From positions 1 to 64,000 of the forward strand of contig NZ_BBCC01000006.1 in the NCBI RefSeq assembly GCF_001311845.1: a stretch of DNA of 64,000 bases. The letters run 5' to 3'. The translations under genes and the position numbers were made by a program. A model generated the notes under the pieces. It searched no databases, was not told the DNA's origin, and worked only from the letters and a program-made list of their open reading frames with translations. Shown here one piece after another: positions 42,146 to 52,933 of the stretch. This DNA is from Desulfosarcina cetonica JCM 12296 (GTDB taxonomy: Bacteria; Desulfobacterota; Desulfobacteria; Desulfobacterales; Desulfosarcinaceae). Numbering within the stretch: the stretch's first letter is position 1; each line of letters starts with the position of its first letter.

Positions 42146-43195
42146 AAAAATGGAGTGATTTGGCTCAAGGTGGGCGCGGATAAACGACGAGTCAACTCCA
42201 AGGAAGAATTACGAAGACTTTTCCAGGTCTCCGATCAGTTCCATGCGGACGAACTGCCGACCAAAGCAGGGGTGGAGACATTGGACAAGTTGCGGTTTCG
42301 AGATTTTCTGCGCGACATCTACAAACGCAATTTTCCGGAAGACCCGTCGGAATTGTTGCGACTGCTGCAGAACATGAACCTGGCAACCGACGGTGGAATG
42401 CTGAACTTGGCCGGGGTGCTGATGTTCGCCGAACGCCCTGAATGGATTAAACCCCAGTTCGTGGTTAAGGCCATCCGCTACCCGGGCAACGAGATTCACG
42501 TTACCGATTACGTGGATACCGAAGACTTTGCAGGCACCCTTAAAAAGATCTTCGACGATGCCCTTGCGTTTGTAATGCGGAACCTTCACAAGATCCAGGC
42601 CGGACGGGGTGTGAATGCCCCGGGACTACCCGAAATCCCGGAAAGCGTTTTTGAAGAGCTTTTGGTGAACGCCTTGGTACACCGTGATTATCTGGTGAGT
42701 GCGCCGGTTCGTCTGTTTATTTTCGACAACCGCATCGAGATTATCAGTCCCGGGCATTTGCCGAACAATCTGACCGTGGAAAAGATACTGGTCGGCAATT
42801 CGAATATCCGCAATCCGATCCTTGTTTCCTATGTTGCCAAGGGGCTGCTGCCCTATCACGGATTGGGCTCCGGCATCAAACGCGCCTTGGACGCTTGGCC
42901 GCAAATTGATTTCATTGATGACCGTGATGGTTGCCTCTTTATTGTAAAAGTTCACCGGAAATCGGTGGAAAAAACAACACCGGCCTCAATGCCGTCCAAA
43001 ACGTCGGTGAAAACGTCGGTGAAAATCTTGGCGCTTTTAAGCCGCAACAAGCATCTAACCATACCGGAACTGGCTGGGTTAATTGGCGTGACCGAACGTT
43101 CCATCGAAAGAAATATCCGTAAATTGCAGGATCAGGGCCGGCTTCGGCGCATCGGGCCGGCCAAAGGCGGTCATTGGGAAGTAATTCAATCCTGA
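42137..43195 (+). pseudogene. 5'-truncated AlbA_2/ATP-binding (RecG-like C-terminal) regulator gene
   Basis: The readable homology begins at QYFDKNGVIWLKVGADKRRV and runs about 350 residues to TGA at 43193-43195. It contains the GHKL-like ATPase part ESVFEELLVNALVHRDYL, IFDNRIEIISPGHLP and GLGSGIKRAL, and a C-terminal winged helix (LTIPELAGLIGVTERSIERNIRKL) preceded by a TSVKTSVK repeat. Full-length relatives have a further N-terminal AlbA_2/Schlafen-like domain of about 110 residues, which is missing. The frame continues upstream only as antisense of the ABC ATPase gene. The stop overlaps the right-hand repeat. Confidence 0.75.
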
Positions 43196-43343
43196 CGGAT
43201 TCGTAAAAAGCCCAATATCGGCGTTACGCGTATCCTTCGTCATTGCGGAGTACGCTAAGTACGCCTCATTCCTCAGGATTCGCAAGCCTTGATCTTGGGC
43301 TTTTTACGAATCCGTCGGAAATGCGACTTTTTACGAGTTCATC
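43194..43343 (+). repeat. MITE-like repeat, right copy (inverted)
   Basis: The core 43194-43316 (123 bases) has perfect 21-base terminal inverted repeats starting gacggattcgtaaaaagccc. The extra arm (43317-43343) ends in gagttcatc, mirror of the left copy. Internal sequence matches the reverse complement of the left copy, with about 22 bases missing. With the left copy it brackets 21 kb in perfect mirror arrangement. Confidence 0.88.
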
Positions 43344-43382
43344 AATCCTAAACGGGGCGATTGTCGAGAACGGATCAATGAA

Positions 43383-45562
43383 TCAAAAACAAACATCCAG
43401 TGCGGCGCCATACGTCCGATCCGTCGCCGGATAGCCGCTGAGATTTTCATAGTCTTCATCAAGCAGGTTGTTGACATAGACCTTCAGGGTGGCATTTTCC
43501 AAAAAGCCCCATCTTTTAAACAGGGTTTGCTTAACCGCCAGGTCGAACACGTGATAGGCGTCCATGGCGATTTCCGAAAATGCCCATACATCCGGGGCGA
43601 CCTCTTCCGCCTTTTGGATCACCTGGTCGTCCTGGTATTTATAGTCGAGTAGCAAGGTCGTGTTTGGCAGCAATCGATAGCGCAGACCGGCGTTGACCCT
43701 GTTTTGGGCGACATTGTCGATGGCGTCTTCTCCGGCCAGTTCTCCCCCCTTGTTTTCGAATTTCTGATAGGCATACCCGCAATAAAAGAAGAGATCGTCC
43801 ATGAGATGACCGCTGAGCTGTACTTCAATGCCGTGGCGCACGATCTTTTCAAGATTGATAACGTAATCCTTGTATTCCATGCCGGGCGTGACCGAATTCC
43901 CGCCGCCGGGTGTGTACTTAGAGAAGTTGCCGTTCCAGGCAAGATAATCCTTGATTTCATAATAGGCGTAATTGACCTTGAGCTCAATATCGTTGATCAA
44001 CCGCCGGGTAAGCACCAAATCGTAACCCATGCCGTGTTCGGGCTCGGTCCATACCCCCACCGGCCGTCCCGCATAATTGAAATCCGCGAAGTTGACTGGT
44101 GCGCGCCAGATGCGGCTGACGCCGAGCGAAACGGAGGTATCCCGCAGTCCGGCGGCCAAGTCATCCAAGTCATAGGTGAGAAAGGACTTGGGCAGCCAGC
44201 CGTCGAAACTTCTCTCGATCCATCGCGGCTGCCCGCTAATCATCAGCGCACCGGTGCTGGAGGACATGTTGTCCGTCCATGTGTCGGCATGTTCGTACCG
44301 GAGACCGGCGGTCAGGGTCAACCGCGGGATGATCCGCCAGCGGTGCTGAGCAAAACCGGCCCGGGTTTCCACCCGTTTCTGATCATCGAAGGCGGCGGGC
44401 GATCCCTGTTTGGTGTCAAAGCCGTCGAGAAACTGCTGAACCTCGGCGCCGATAACGGTTTCATGGGCATCCGAGAACCGGATCGTATCCTGCAATTTGG
44501 CGCCCCGCGTATACCAGGTGGCCTCCCAGCCGGCATCGTAAACGATTCCCGTGGTGTTTTTGCGCAGGGTCGTCCGTTTCCACGCTTCCTCGTTGTAGTA
44601 GGCATTCAGGTACCAGTCCCCCAGCGGCGAGGGTTGGAGATAATTCAGGCGGAAGGCGTTGGCCGTTCCATCGTATGCGGGCGACTGCCATTCGAAATAG
44701 GAAGATTGGTTTACCGTTGGATAATCGCCGTCATGATCCCCCAAGGCGGCGTCATTGTTCACCGGGATTTCCCGCTCCCCTTGGCTATGGTTGACGGTCA
44801 AGGTGATATAACCGGTTGACGGCAGCAGGTAACCGATCCGCCCAAACGCCGAATCGATATCCGCCTCGGAATGTCTCAGGTAGCCGTCGGTGCTGTATCG
44901 TTGATATCCCGCATCGTAAACCAAATCGCCGATACCGCCGGTTGCGGTGATGCTGTGATTTTGGGTGTTGTAGGATTTATAACTGGTGGCGACATGGACC
45001 CGGGGCTTGATGGTGTCATACCGTTCGGGCCTTCGGGTGACCAAATTGATCACCCCGCCGATGCTCTGCGCCGGATACAATGCCGAATGCGGCCCGGGTA
45101 GAATCTCGACGTTTTCGATTAAATCGGTCGGCAATAACGAATAATCCACCACATGATAGCTCTGGCGTCCGCCGGGTTTGTGAATGTTCGACCCGTCAAC
45201 GGCGGTAACGAAGCGGCTGCTGCCAACCCCCCGCATCCAGAAGGCATCCTCACCGTCCACGATATCGCCGGGAACCAGATCCGAGCCTTTCTGAAATCCA
45301 GAATCGGCTGGTCCTTGAGAATATCCCCGATGTTCTGCACGCTGCCGATCGTCTCGTAGGCCCCCACGTCGATGGTCGTCATTTGTGGTGTTTGGGTGAT
45401 TTCAGGTTCGATGCTTTTCTCGCTGACCACCACATCGTCAAGCTTGTGGACCGACGTTTCTGCGCCAAGCACCTTGCCCGCGAAAATCAACCCGTACAGA
45501 CAAAATCCCAATATCGCTATTCGCATTCCGCTTCGCTTCGTCCAACGCCCGTGCATGTCCAT
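43383..45562 (-). CDS. TonB-dependent outer-membrane receptor (frameshifted near 45290)
   Basis: About 726 residues when joined. A signal peptide (MRIAILGFCLYGLIFAGKVLGA) is followed by the plug domain (VQNIGDILKDQPILDFRKG, DAFWMRGVGSSRFVTAVDG, PGPHSALYPAQSIGGVINLVT in parts) and a 22-strand-type barrel ending in NATLKVYVNNLLDEDYE and a C-terminal Phe (LDVCF). It is FepA/BtuB-like and imports a metal chelate or corrinoid. A missing G near 45290 splits plug from barrel. ATG 45562 is preferred by a ggagacgagg site. The AraC regulator upstream is of the PchR type that senses siderophores, so ferric siderophore is the likely cargo. Confidence 0.9.
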
Positions 45563-45580
45563 ACGCCTCGTCTCCAAATG

Positions 45581-45630
45581 AAAAAAGCCATGACGGCAAT
45601 TCACCTCAATTAGGGAAAAGCCTTCATGGC
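45581..45630 (-). terminator. Terminator-like hairpin in the receptor gene leader
   Basis: On the minus strand gccatga and tcatggc arms (45624-45630 and 45587-45593), with inner ggc/gcc pairs, are followed by six T (45581-45586). It lies only about 20 bases before the receptor start, so it could be the terminator of the AraC gene or an attenuator controlling the receptor. Confidence 0.55.
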
Positions 45631-45796
45631 TCTACTGGACCGTCGCAGTAAATGACTATGGGAAATGGTACCGGATTTTTGCCCGATGGCTTCAGCCATC
45701 TGTTGGTAACGCATCTTTATATAGCGAAACGGACGGCCGGTCTTTTGCGCCATGCACTTTCTTTATTGCGCGACGCACAATGTCGAAACGCGGGAC

Positions 45797-46783
45797 TTAT
45801 CGGCGGAAGGTATTCGGGGGCGTGCCGAAACGCCGACGAAAGGCGGTGGTGAAGTTTGCCTGGCTGTTGTACCCCACGGAAAGCGCGATTTCCGACAGGC
45901 TGAGGTCCGAATTGTCGAGCAGGAAACGGGCCTTGGAAAGCCGCTCCCGCCGCAGGAGGGCAAAGGCGGTGCCGCCGTACAGGGCCTTGAAACCGCGGTT
46001 GAGTTTGTTGCGGTTGAGACCGACGCTGCGGCTCAAATCGACCAGGCTGGGAGGATGATCCAAACGGGTCAACAAGATATGGTACGCCTCTTTGACCCGG
46101 TCGACGTCCCGGCGGTCCAGCTCCGGCGAGACCGGGCAATGCCCGGGGACCCGCTCGGCCATGTTGAGCGCAACCAGTTCGAGGGCCTTGGCCTCGAGAA
46201 AAACGTTGCGAATGTCACCGGTGTAAGGACAGCCCATGATCTGTTCAAGAACATGCAGGGTCTTGGCACTGAAACGGGTTTGCCGGTAAACCGGCTTGTC
46301 TTTCCATGAGCCGTGGGCCGTTGCCGTCAGATGGGCCAGGCACTCGGGCGGCGAGGGGAACAGGTCGCAAAAAGCCGCGACGGAAAAATGCAGGGAAACG
46401 CCGGCAACATGCCGGTCCGGAAAAATGTCGACGGTTCCTTGTGTTTTGGGCAAGTAGGCTATCACACCGTCTCCGGGGACACGTTCGGCCACCGTTGTCG
46501 ACCGGTGCCCCTGGCGCATGGTGCAACGCATGCGCTGGGACAAGGAAAAACAAAAAGAGACCGGCGCCCGGTCGATTTCATATTTCATGCAAATTTGCCG
46601 ATCCAGGGTATGATCGGCCATCACCAACCGGACGCCGGGCCGGATGCGGATACTCTCGCAACGCAGGTACGGATAAAAACCGTGGTCATCGATGCCCACA
46701 TCCTCGCAAGGATCACTGCGCTTGCCGAGTTCCGAAAGCGTCAATCTGTTATCGTTTGGCCGGACATCGATGCGCCGTTTCAT
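45797..46783 (-). CDS. AraC-family regulator, PchR-like
   Basis: 328 residues. The C-terminal double HTH is clear (PPSLVDLSRSVGLNRNKLNRGF and LSLSEIALSVGYNSQANFTTAFRRRFGTPP in parts), with the NRNKLNRGFK feature common in PchR/YbtA siderophore-responsive activators. The N-terminal half is a ligand-binding cupin-like domain. It is encoded just upstream of the TonB receptor on the same strand, so it very likely activates receptor expression when the cognate siderophore is present. ATG at 46783. Confidence 0.9.
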   Translation of the reverse strand: MKRRIDVRPNDNRLTLSELGKRSDPCEDVGIDDHGFYPYLRCESIRIRPGVRLVMADHTLDRQICMKYEIDRAPVSFCFSLSQRMRCTMRQGHRSTTVAERVPGDGVIAYLPKTQGTVDIFPDRHVAGVSLHFSVAAFCDLFPSPPECLAHLTATAHGSWKDKPVYRQTRFSAKTLHVLEQIMGCPYTGDIRNVFLEAKALELVALNMAERVPGHCPVSPELDRRDVDRVKEAYHILLTRLDHPPSLVDLSRSVGLNRNKLNRGFKALYGGTAFALLRRERLSKARFLLDNSDLSLSEIALSVGYNSQANFTTAFRRRFGTPPNTFRR

Positions 46784-46846
46784 TTCGCTGTTCCCATCTA
46801 TCCCGTTACCATCTTTCCAATTGCCGGGCCATAACAGATTGCATTT

Positions 46847-47050
46847 TTACCGTTTCGTTCCTTTCCGGCCTCTTCCACTCAACTCGCATTGGGTGAAATT
46901 CACCTTTTCACCGCATCCGGGACAACGATGTTCTTTGTTGAATTCGTCCGAGAAAATTTCTATTTCTTTGCCGCAATTCGGGCACTGGCAGATAAACGAG
47001 TCCAACTCCCTGAACTGTTCAAAGCCGGGGCAATGTTGTGGTGTCGTCAT
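46847..47050 (-). CDS. Small zinc-ribbon protein (likely separate gene)
   Basis: From ATG 47050, preceded by aggagaaaggagaaagac, 67 residues: CQCPNCGKEIEIFSDEF and HRCPGCGEKVNFTQCE give two CxxC pairs of a zinc ribbon. It is in frame with the methyltransferase upstream in the given sequence. The strong ribosome binding site argues for a separate protein, probably a rubredoxin-like or nucleic-acid-binding domain. Confidence 0.55.
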   Translation of the reverse strand: MTTPQHCPGFEQFRELDSFICQCPNCGKEIEIFSDEFNKEHRCPGCGEKVNFTQCELSGRGRKGTKR

Positions 47051-47680
47051 GTCTTTCTCCTTTCTCCTTTTATTAGTAGAAGCAAACTGGATCATGTAAT
47101 TGTAGCCCAAATCAATGTAGCCGATTTTTTTGAAGCCACAAGAGATCACTACCGCCTCAACCTCATCGGGAGCATTTCTCATGTGCTTGGGCGGGCCGAA
47201 GGACTGCTCCTCTTTTTTGCACTCGACAATAGCCAGACAACCTTCGGGTTTGAGCATTCTGAAAACTTCGGAAAAAATAGATGGCCCCGTTTTTCTTAAA
47301 TTGAAAATATGAAGCACCGTGGCGATAAATACGGCATCCACACTGCTGTCCCGAATCGGCAATGGGGCGCAAATATCAGCTTTTAGAGCCACAATATTGC
47401 TCAGCTCCAGGGATTTTGCGATTTTTGCCAGGCTGTCGATCAGATGTTGCCATTTGTCGAAGGCATACACTTTACCGCCGTGACCGACAATTTTCGCCGC
47501 CTCGACGGTGTAATCGCCGGCACCACAGCCCAAATCGACGAAAACATGTCCAGCTTTTAGCGGCAAGTGCCCCAATACCATTTTGGGCTCGTGCAACCAT
47601 GCGCTACTGGGACCGCGCCCATCGTGCTCTTTTCCACCGTTATACTTATGATGGCAATCGTTTCCATGTTTAGAATTCAT
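46847..47680 (-). CDS. SAM-dependent methyltransferase read through into a zinc-ribbon domain
   Basis: The N-terminal roughly 205 residues are a class I methyltransferase: VFVDLGCGAGDYTVEAAKI (motif I), VYAFDKW, ALKADICAPLPI, VDAVFIATVLH and RMLKPEGCLAIVECKK. A His/Cys-rich start (DCHHKYNGGKEHDGRG) may bind a metal. The frame then runs without a stop into a 67-residue zinc ribbon that has its own ATG and ribosome binding site. Two adjacent TAA codons lie one frame off just before that site, so a missing base near 47075 has probably removed the true stop. ATG 47680 follows ggaaaagagaag. Substrate unknown. Confidence 0.75.
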   Translation of the reverse strand: MNSKHGNDCHHKYNGGKEHDGRGPSSAWLHEPKMVLGHLPLKAGHVFVDLGCGAGDYTVEAAKIVGHGGKVYAFDKWQHLIDSLAKIAKSLELSNIVALKADICAPLPIRDSSVDAVFIATVLHIFNLRKTGPSIFSEVFRMLKPEGCLAIVECKKEEQSFGPPKHMRNAPDEVEAVVISCGFKKIGYIDLGYNYMIQFASTNKRRKEKDMTTPQHCPGFEQFRELDSFICQCPNCGKEIEIFSDEFNKEHRCPGCGEKVNFTQCELSGRGRKGTKR

Positions 47681-47715
47681 TGTCTTCTCTTTTCCGGTTC
47701 TATTCCGTAAAAACA

Positions 47716-48341
47716 TCAAGGGGATGTCAGTTTTCCTTCATTGGCGCCTCCCGTTAAATCCTTGCACATGATATCCATGAGTCGGCCTATCGTTGTTCGG
47801 TTGGTCCGTGCCAGGTCGGTCAGGGGTTGGTTCGGGGATTTAACAACAATGTGGTTCAGGGTAAGCTTGGCAATCGATTTCTCCGGATCCCATCCCATGT
47901 ACCGAGCGATTTGCGACACGGGATACTCAGCGGCGGCCCCATAGGGCGGGGAACCGTATTCTTCAATGGACGACATGCGACAAGCCCTTGCGATACCGAT
48001 TAGCTGGCCCATGGGTGGAATCTCATAATACCCCCCCACACAGACATAAAGGGTCAGGATAAGCGATACGGCCAGGGGAAGGCTTTCATATCCGGACTTT
48101 TTTTTCTTGACGTAGGCCAGCAATAGGGGCCAGTTCAGGTAGCATGCACCACCATAGCAAGACAAAAGAGCATGCCGGAGTTCAAATGAAGGACTCCCCA
48201 GTGATGACGGGAAAGCCCCAGGAATGTCCATGGACAAAAATGACTGACATGGCCGGCGGGTCCCAGATAAAGCACGGTACTGGTGACAAGCATGACCAAT
48301 CCGGAAAAAGCCAGGGTTAGAGACGTACATTTTTTAAGCAT
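47716..48341 (-). CDS. DUF4405-type membrane protein (frameshifted near 48150)
   Basis: About 208 residues when joined. Membrane segments at residues 7-27, 50-72 and about 85-105; HHWGVLHLNSG and VVHATLNWPLL supply histidines like those of small cytochrome-b-type DUF4405 proteins. The soluble C-terminus (ISQIARYMGWDPE-like part, SIAKLTLNHIVVKSPNQPL) has two short helical repeats. A missing base in CTACCTGAAC near 48150 splits it. It starts 9 bases after the dehydratase activase stop with gagggg before the ATG, so they are cotranscribed. Function unknown; membrane electron transfer is possible. Confidence 0.7.
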
Positions 48342-48350
48342 GGTATCCCC

Positions 48351-51300
48351 TCAAAGATAATAGAGAAACGAATCGATCTTTGTGCGGTCATTCTCATTTT
48401 GGTTGCCATCAAACGTCAGATTGAGGACAGGCTTGGAACCGGCGGTTTCAAATTCTTTTCTCACGATATTCAGCGATATTCCCGTATTCTCATAGGCGGA
48501 TGAGAGGGTAACGATTCCATCAATGCGCCGCAGGTCGCCGGTTATTTTCGCCTGCCGATACCTTCCAAAATTGCCGGCATAATAGCCGATGGTCCTGTCC
48601 GCCCGTTCAATGAGGCTTCTGGATCGGGCTCGAAAGGACCTTCCCCGGAAATGCATTCTGACAAGCGGATCATGGCATTTCGCATTTCGCCGATTCGTCC
48701 TTCAAGAAACGGTGTTTTACCGTTCCGGCCGATAAAATCCCGCCACAGCATCCACATATACTCGGCAAGTGGCGCATAGATGACACGATGGCTCTGCTTT
48801 TCCAGGTTACGCAATGCGTAATCATTCAAGAAATCATTGAACACAATCAAGGGCTCTCCGACGACCAGGATCCTTTTGCCGTTCCGGCCGAATCCGGTTT
48901 TTGGGGCAATCGTGCCGGCAACCGTCATGAGTTCCTCTATGTCAAAGCGCCCCTTATCGATTGTGGCGATAATGGTGTTCATAAGCGCACCCCGTTGTTT
49001 AATGGAGGCAAACCGGATGAGATCGCCGGCAAGCAGCCCCAGAAAAACCGGCCAGGCCACTTCGAAACCGCGGCTTGGAACATCCTCCATATACGGGGCT
49101 AAGATGCCGACATGGTTGTATCCCTCCCCATCCAGCTTGGCACGAATGAAGCGATTGGCCTGACCGTCGATTTCCGCCCCCTCATTTTGCGGAATCACAA
49201 AAACTGCCTTGTTGTCGCACATTTTTCCGTCTTCGACCGCACGGAGCACATCACCCAAAAGGGCTGTCAGGGAGTAGTATTCATTGGTCACCGTGTGACG
49301 CCGGCCTAGGTCGATGGACGTCGCATCGGTTTCTGGAAGGACGACGGCGTGGATTCCTCTGGAAATGATAATTCTCGCGAAAATTTCAGAGTACGGATAC
49401 AGGTTCGTCAGGTAGAGTGTGGATGCCGGATCAATCTCGGTCATATCCGTCTTGATGTTCACCGGGTGGCGGACAATACCTTTTGAATAAGTTTGCGGAT
49501 CCAGGCTGTTCACGAAGGCTTCGAGCCGGGTGATGACGCCCACGTCCGAGGCATGCTCGTCCACCTCGATATTCAGGTAGGGTTTGCCTTCCATCAATTC
49601 CGCGAAATAGTGGGTCAGGACCGAATCCGGCCCGCAGCCGTGATGGGTCAGGAGAATGGGGTACAAGTTGGGATGGGCCTTGATGAAATGCGCCGGCTCC
49701 AAAATATGCTGGCCAAAAGGCCAGAACATGTTCGGATGCTCCTTTGAGATGTCTCCCGGGGGCAAGTGATGAAACCCCAGGACCGGATAGCCCATGGCCG
49801 TCAGCCTTTCGGGAATGCCCATGTTAAGGACCGGGTCGGCGATCCCGTAAATTTTCGAAATCAGAACAAACGTCTTTTTCGAGGGATCCATCCGACTTAA
49901 AACCGCTTTACCGTTTTCCTCGATCCGCGCTTCAAATGCGTGAAATGCCGCCATAGCCTGTTGAAGGGCGGGGTGGATTTCAGCATCGCTACGATGAAGC
50001 TGCCGGCCCAGGTCAGAGAACTGCTTCATCATGAACGCCCGGCCCTGGTTGAAGGCGATGGTCGGCGAGAGAAGTTCGATCCCCTTGGCATCCAGGTCCA
50101 TGGCCCGGCGGATCACCTTGAATGCCAACTGCATGAAGGCGCATCCATAATTTTGCCGCGTATGGGACCCGGGATGGTCCACGGTGTAAAGGTCCGGGAA
50201 GAAAATGTAGTCCACTTTCTTTCGAACCAACTCCGCCATGTGACCGTTGATCAGTTTGACCGGGTAGCAGGCCTCGTCCAGGGAATATTCCTGCCCCAGC
50301 CGGACGGTTTCGTCACTGGTGGTATCCGAAAGCAGTACATTGAAGCCCAATGCCTTGAAAAATGCATGGAACATGGGGAACATGCCGTAAGTAAAGAGTG
50401 CCCGGGGGATGCCGACAGTCTTTTTGTTCTCTTCAAGGGCCTCGTTATACCCTTGGAAAAAGATATTTGCCATTTGAACGTCGAAGCGTTGGGCCTTTTT
50501 TCCCGTCACGCTTTCAGACGGCTTCCGGATTTCGGTCGGTGCCACGGGATCGATATCGAATCCCCTGAATACTGTTTTTCCGCTTTCGTTTCCCTCCCGC
50601 GCCAGGATAGACACGCCATATGCACCGGTGACACTGAAGAACGGCGGCACATGGATTTCCCTGCCGGTCAGTGCCCTGAAGGCATTGACGACCCCTTGAT
50701 TATAGGCCACGGCGCCCTGGAAAAAGATTGTATCCCCAATGGGTTTGTGTCCCACGACCCGGTTAAGATAATTTTTCGTGATGGCGTAGCACAGCCCGGC
50801 GGCAATATCCTCGCGTTTTGCTCCCCCGGATAGATTCGCGGCAACGCTGCTCTCCATGAACACCGTGCAGCGTTCTCCCAGGTGGGTGGGCGCTTCGCCG
50901 GCGAGGGCCATATCGCCGAAATCCTCGATGGGAATATCAAATTTATTGGTCTGCTCATCAAGGAACGAACCGGTTCCCGCAGCACAGATCTTGTTCATCT
51001 GAAAATCCGTCACCTTGCCGTTTTGCAAACGAATATACTTTGAATCCTGCCCGCCGATTTCGAAAATCGTATCCACATCCGCATCCAGGGCGGCGGCAGC
51101 TCTAGCCTGGCTGGTGATTTCGTCCTTGACCACGTCGGCACCCACCAACCGGCCGATCAGATGCCGGCCAGAACCGGTGACACCGACGCCCTGGACCGCG
51201 ATTGTCTCCCCGAATCCGAACTTCAGTTCGCCAAGCCCCCTACAGACACTCTCGATGGGCTTGCCGGCAGTTCTCAGGTATTTCAAGGCGATCAGACAGC

Positions 51301-52342
51301 CATCGGCATCCGACAGGACCAGGTTGGTGCTCGTCGATCCCACATCAATGCCGAGCCAGCATTTTAAACGTCCTGCCGTGCTTTCTAAGGGAATGGATAC
51401 ACAATTGTGTTTGTTTTCCCCATCATGGGAACCGAATGTGGCCAGGGGTGGAAGGTCATGCCGGACGTTTTCGTCGGAAAATGAAAGCGTGGTCTTATCC
51501 AGTTCATTAAGCAGCCGTTTCAAATCAAGTGCGGATTTTTGCCGGCTTGCCATGATCGCCGCGCCCAGAGCGCCCGCAACCGGAGAAAGTTCTGAAACAA
51601 TCAAGGTGCCTGCGTCAAGTTTCAGCTCCTTTTCAAGGGCCCGAACAATGGCCGGATTTTTGGCCACACCGCCCGCAAACAAAATTGGTTTGCGCCGGGG
51701 CAGGCTGCCCATGACCGCGGCGCGATAATTTCTCACCATGGCATGGGCAAGCCCCAGTACGATATCGGCCAGCGGAACCCCTTCCTGCAGGTGATGGGTG
51801 ACATCGGTTTTGGCAAACACGCTGCACCGGCCGGCGATGCGCGGGATGGAATTGCCTTGGGCCGCATAAAGGCCGAACTCGTCCAACGCAAGGTCCAGCC
51901 GGGACGCTTGTTCTTCCAAAAAAGCACCGGTTCCGGCGGCACAACTGCTGTTCATGGAAATTTGTGTGCCGGATGGGGCCTGCCTGCTGGAATCGGTGAT
52001 GTATTTCGCGCTTTGCCCGCCGATCTCGATAATCGAGGCCACATCCGCGTCAATGGACAGACCGCCCTGAACGATGGCGGCAACTTCATTGACGCAATCG
52101 ATGCCGCCGCCACGGGAAAAACGTTTGCTACCGCTGCCTGTCACCGCGCCAAATATGAGTTCTTCCGGGCCGAGTATGGTCAGGATATCCGCCATGATTT
52201 TTCTTAAAACCATGGCAACATTGCCTTTATGCAGGCGATAGGCATGATGCATCACCGCGCCATGCCTATCGATTACGGCAGCTTTCACCGCTGCGTAGCC
52301 GATGTCGAGTCCCAGACAATATGCGGCTATCTTCGCTTCCAT
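48351..52342 (-). CDS. Giant 2-hydroxyacyl-CoA dehydratase activase/dehydratase fusion (frameshifted near 48620)
   Basis: About 1330 residues. Two ASKHA ATPase activase domains in tandem (YCLGLDIGYAAVKAAVI and CWLGIDVGSTSTNLVL), each with the 4Fe-4S cysteine motif CAAGTGAFLEEQ or CAAGTGSFLDEQ, then a DUF2229 domain starting VGIPRALFTYGMFPMF, then a dehydratase-like C-terminal part. The open frame ends at 48542; one missing base near 48620 restores YYAGNFGRYRQAKI and ends in NENDRTKIDSFLYYL at 48351. Such activases use ATP to send an electron into radical dehydratases or benzoyl-CoA-type reductases. ATG 52342 follows aggaggtagtg. The substrate is not known. Confidence 0.87.
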
Positions 52343-52540
52343 CCACACTACCTCCTTATGTGTTTGTACCCCGTGGCCCCTGCATTCGGTATCCTTGCTT
52401 TTCTTCAAATCGATTTGGTTTGAATGGCATCGATAATGTGTGACGGTTATGGAAAAGAGGGTTTTTATTTTTACGGCAGTATAATTTTAGTAAACATCGA
52501 TATAGGCATTGTAGACCCTTCAACCCATACGTGTTTGGCA

Positions 52541-52933
52541 CTATCTAAGCAGCGCTTTTCTTTCCGCTATCTCCTGGTCGAGATCCCAAACCTTGACATA
52601 CTTGTCATTGCGATAGACCTCCAAACATTCGGCGCAAAGCGTTCCGTCTTCATCCAGCTTGCCTGAAACGCGCACCAGCTCGTTGACGCAACTGACTTTT
52701 TTCAAACGTGGCAGGTTGGCGACAAAATAATCTTTGCCGCTCTCATCGCAAAGCACAAAATCAGGTTCGAGGGCGATCTGTGCCTTGGTCAGCATGGCCG
52801 GATGCTTCTTTCCAAGGTAGGAGTATAGAGCCCCTTTGAAAGTTCCATTAACGGTTATTACATTTTCTGCCAAAGCAGTCGCCGCAGCCAGTATGATTGT
52901 CGCGGTTACCATCAATGTAATCGTTTTTCTCAT
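52541..52933 (-). CDS. Secreted protein of unknown function
   Basis: 130 residues with a clear signal peptide (MRKTITLMVTATIILAAATALA). The mature part is rich in beta strands (NVITVNGTFKGALYSYLG, KVSCVNELVRVSGKLDEDG) and has four cysteines, two close together (TLCAEC). It looks like a small OB-type periplasmic protein. ATG 52933 follows ggaggggg. It lies between the TrmO-FmdE gene and the activase on the same strand. Confidence 0.75.
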   Translation of the reverse strand: MRKTITLMVTATIILAAATALAENVITVNGTFKGALYSYLGKKHPAMLTKAQIALEPDFVLCDESGKDYFVANLPRLKKVSCVNELVRVSGKLDEDGTLCAECLEVYRNDKYVKVWDLDQEIAERKALLR

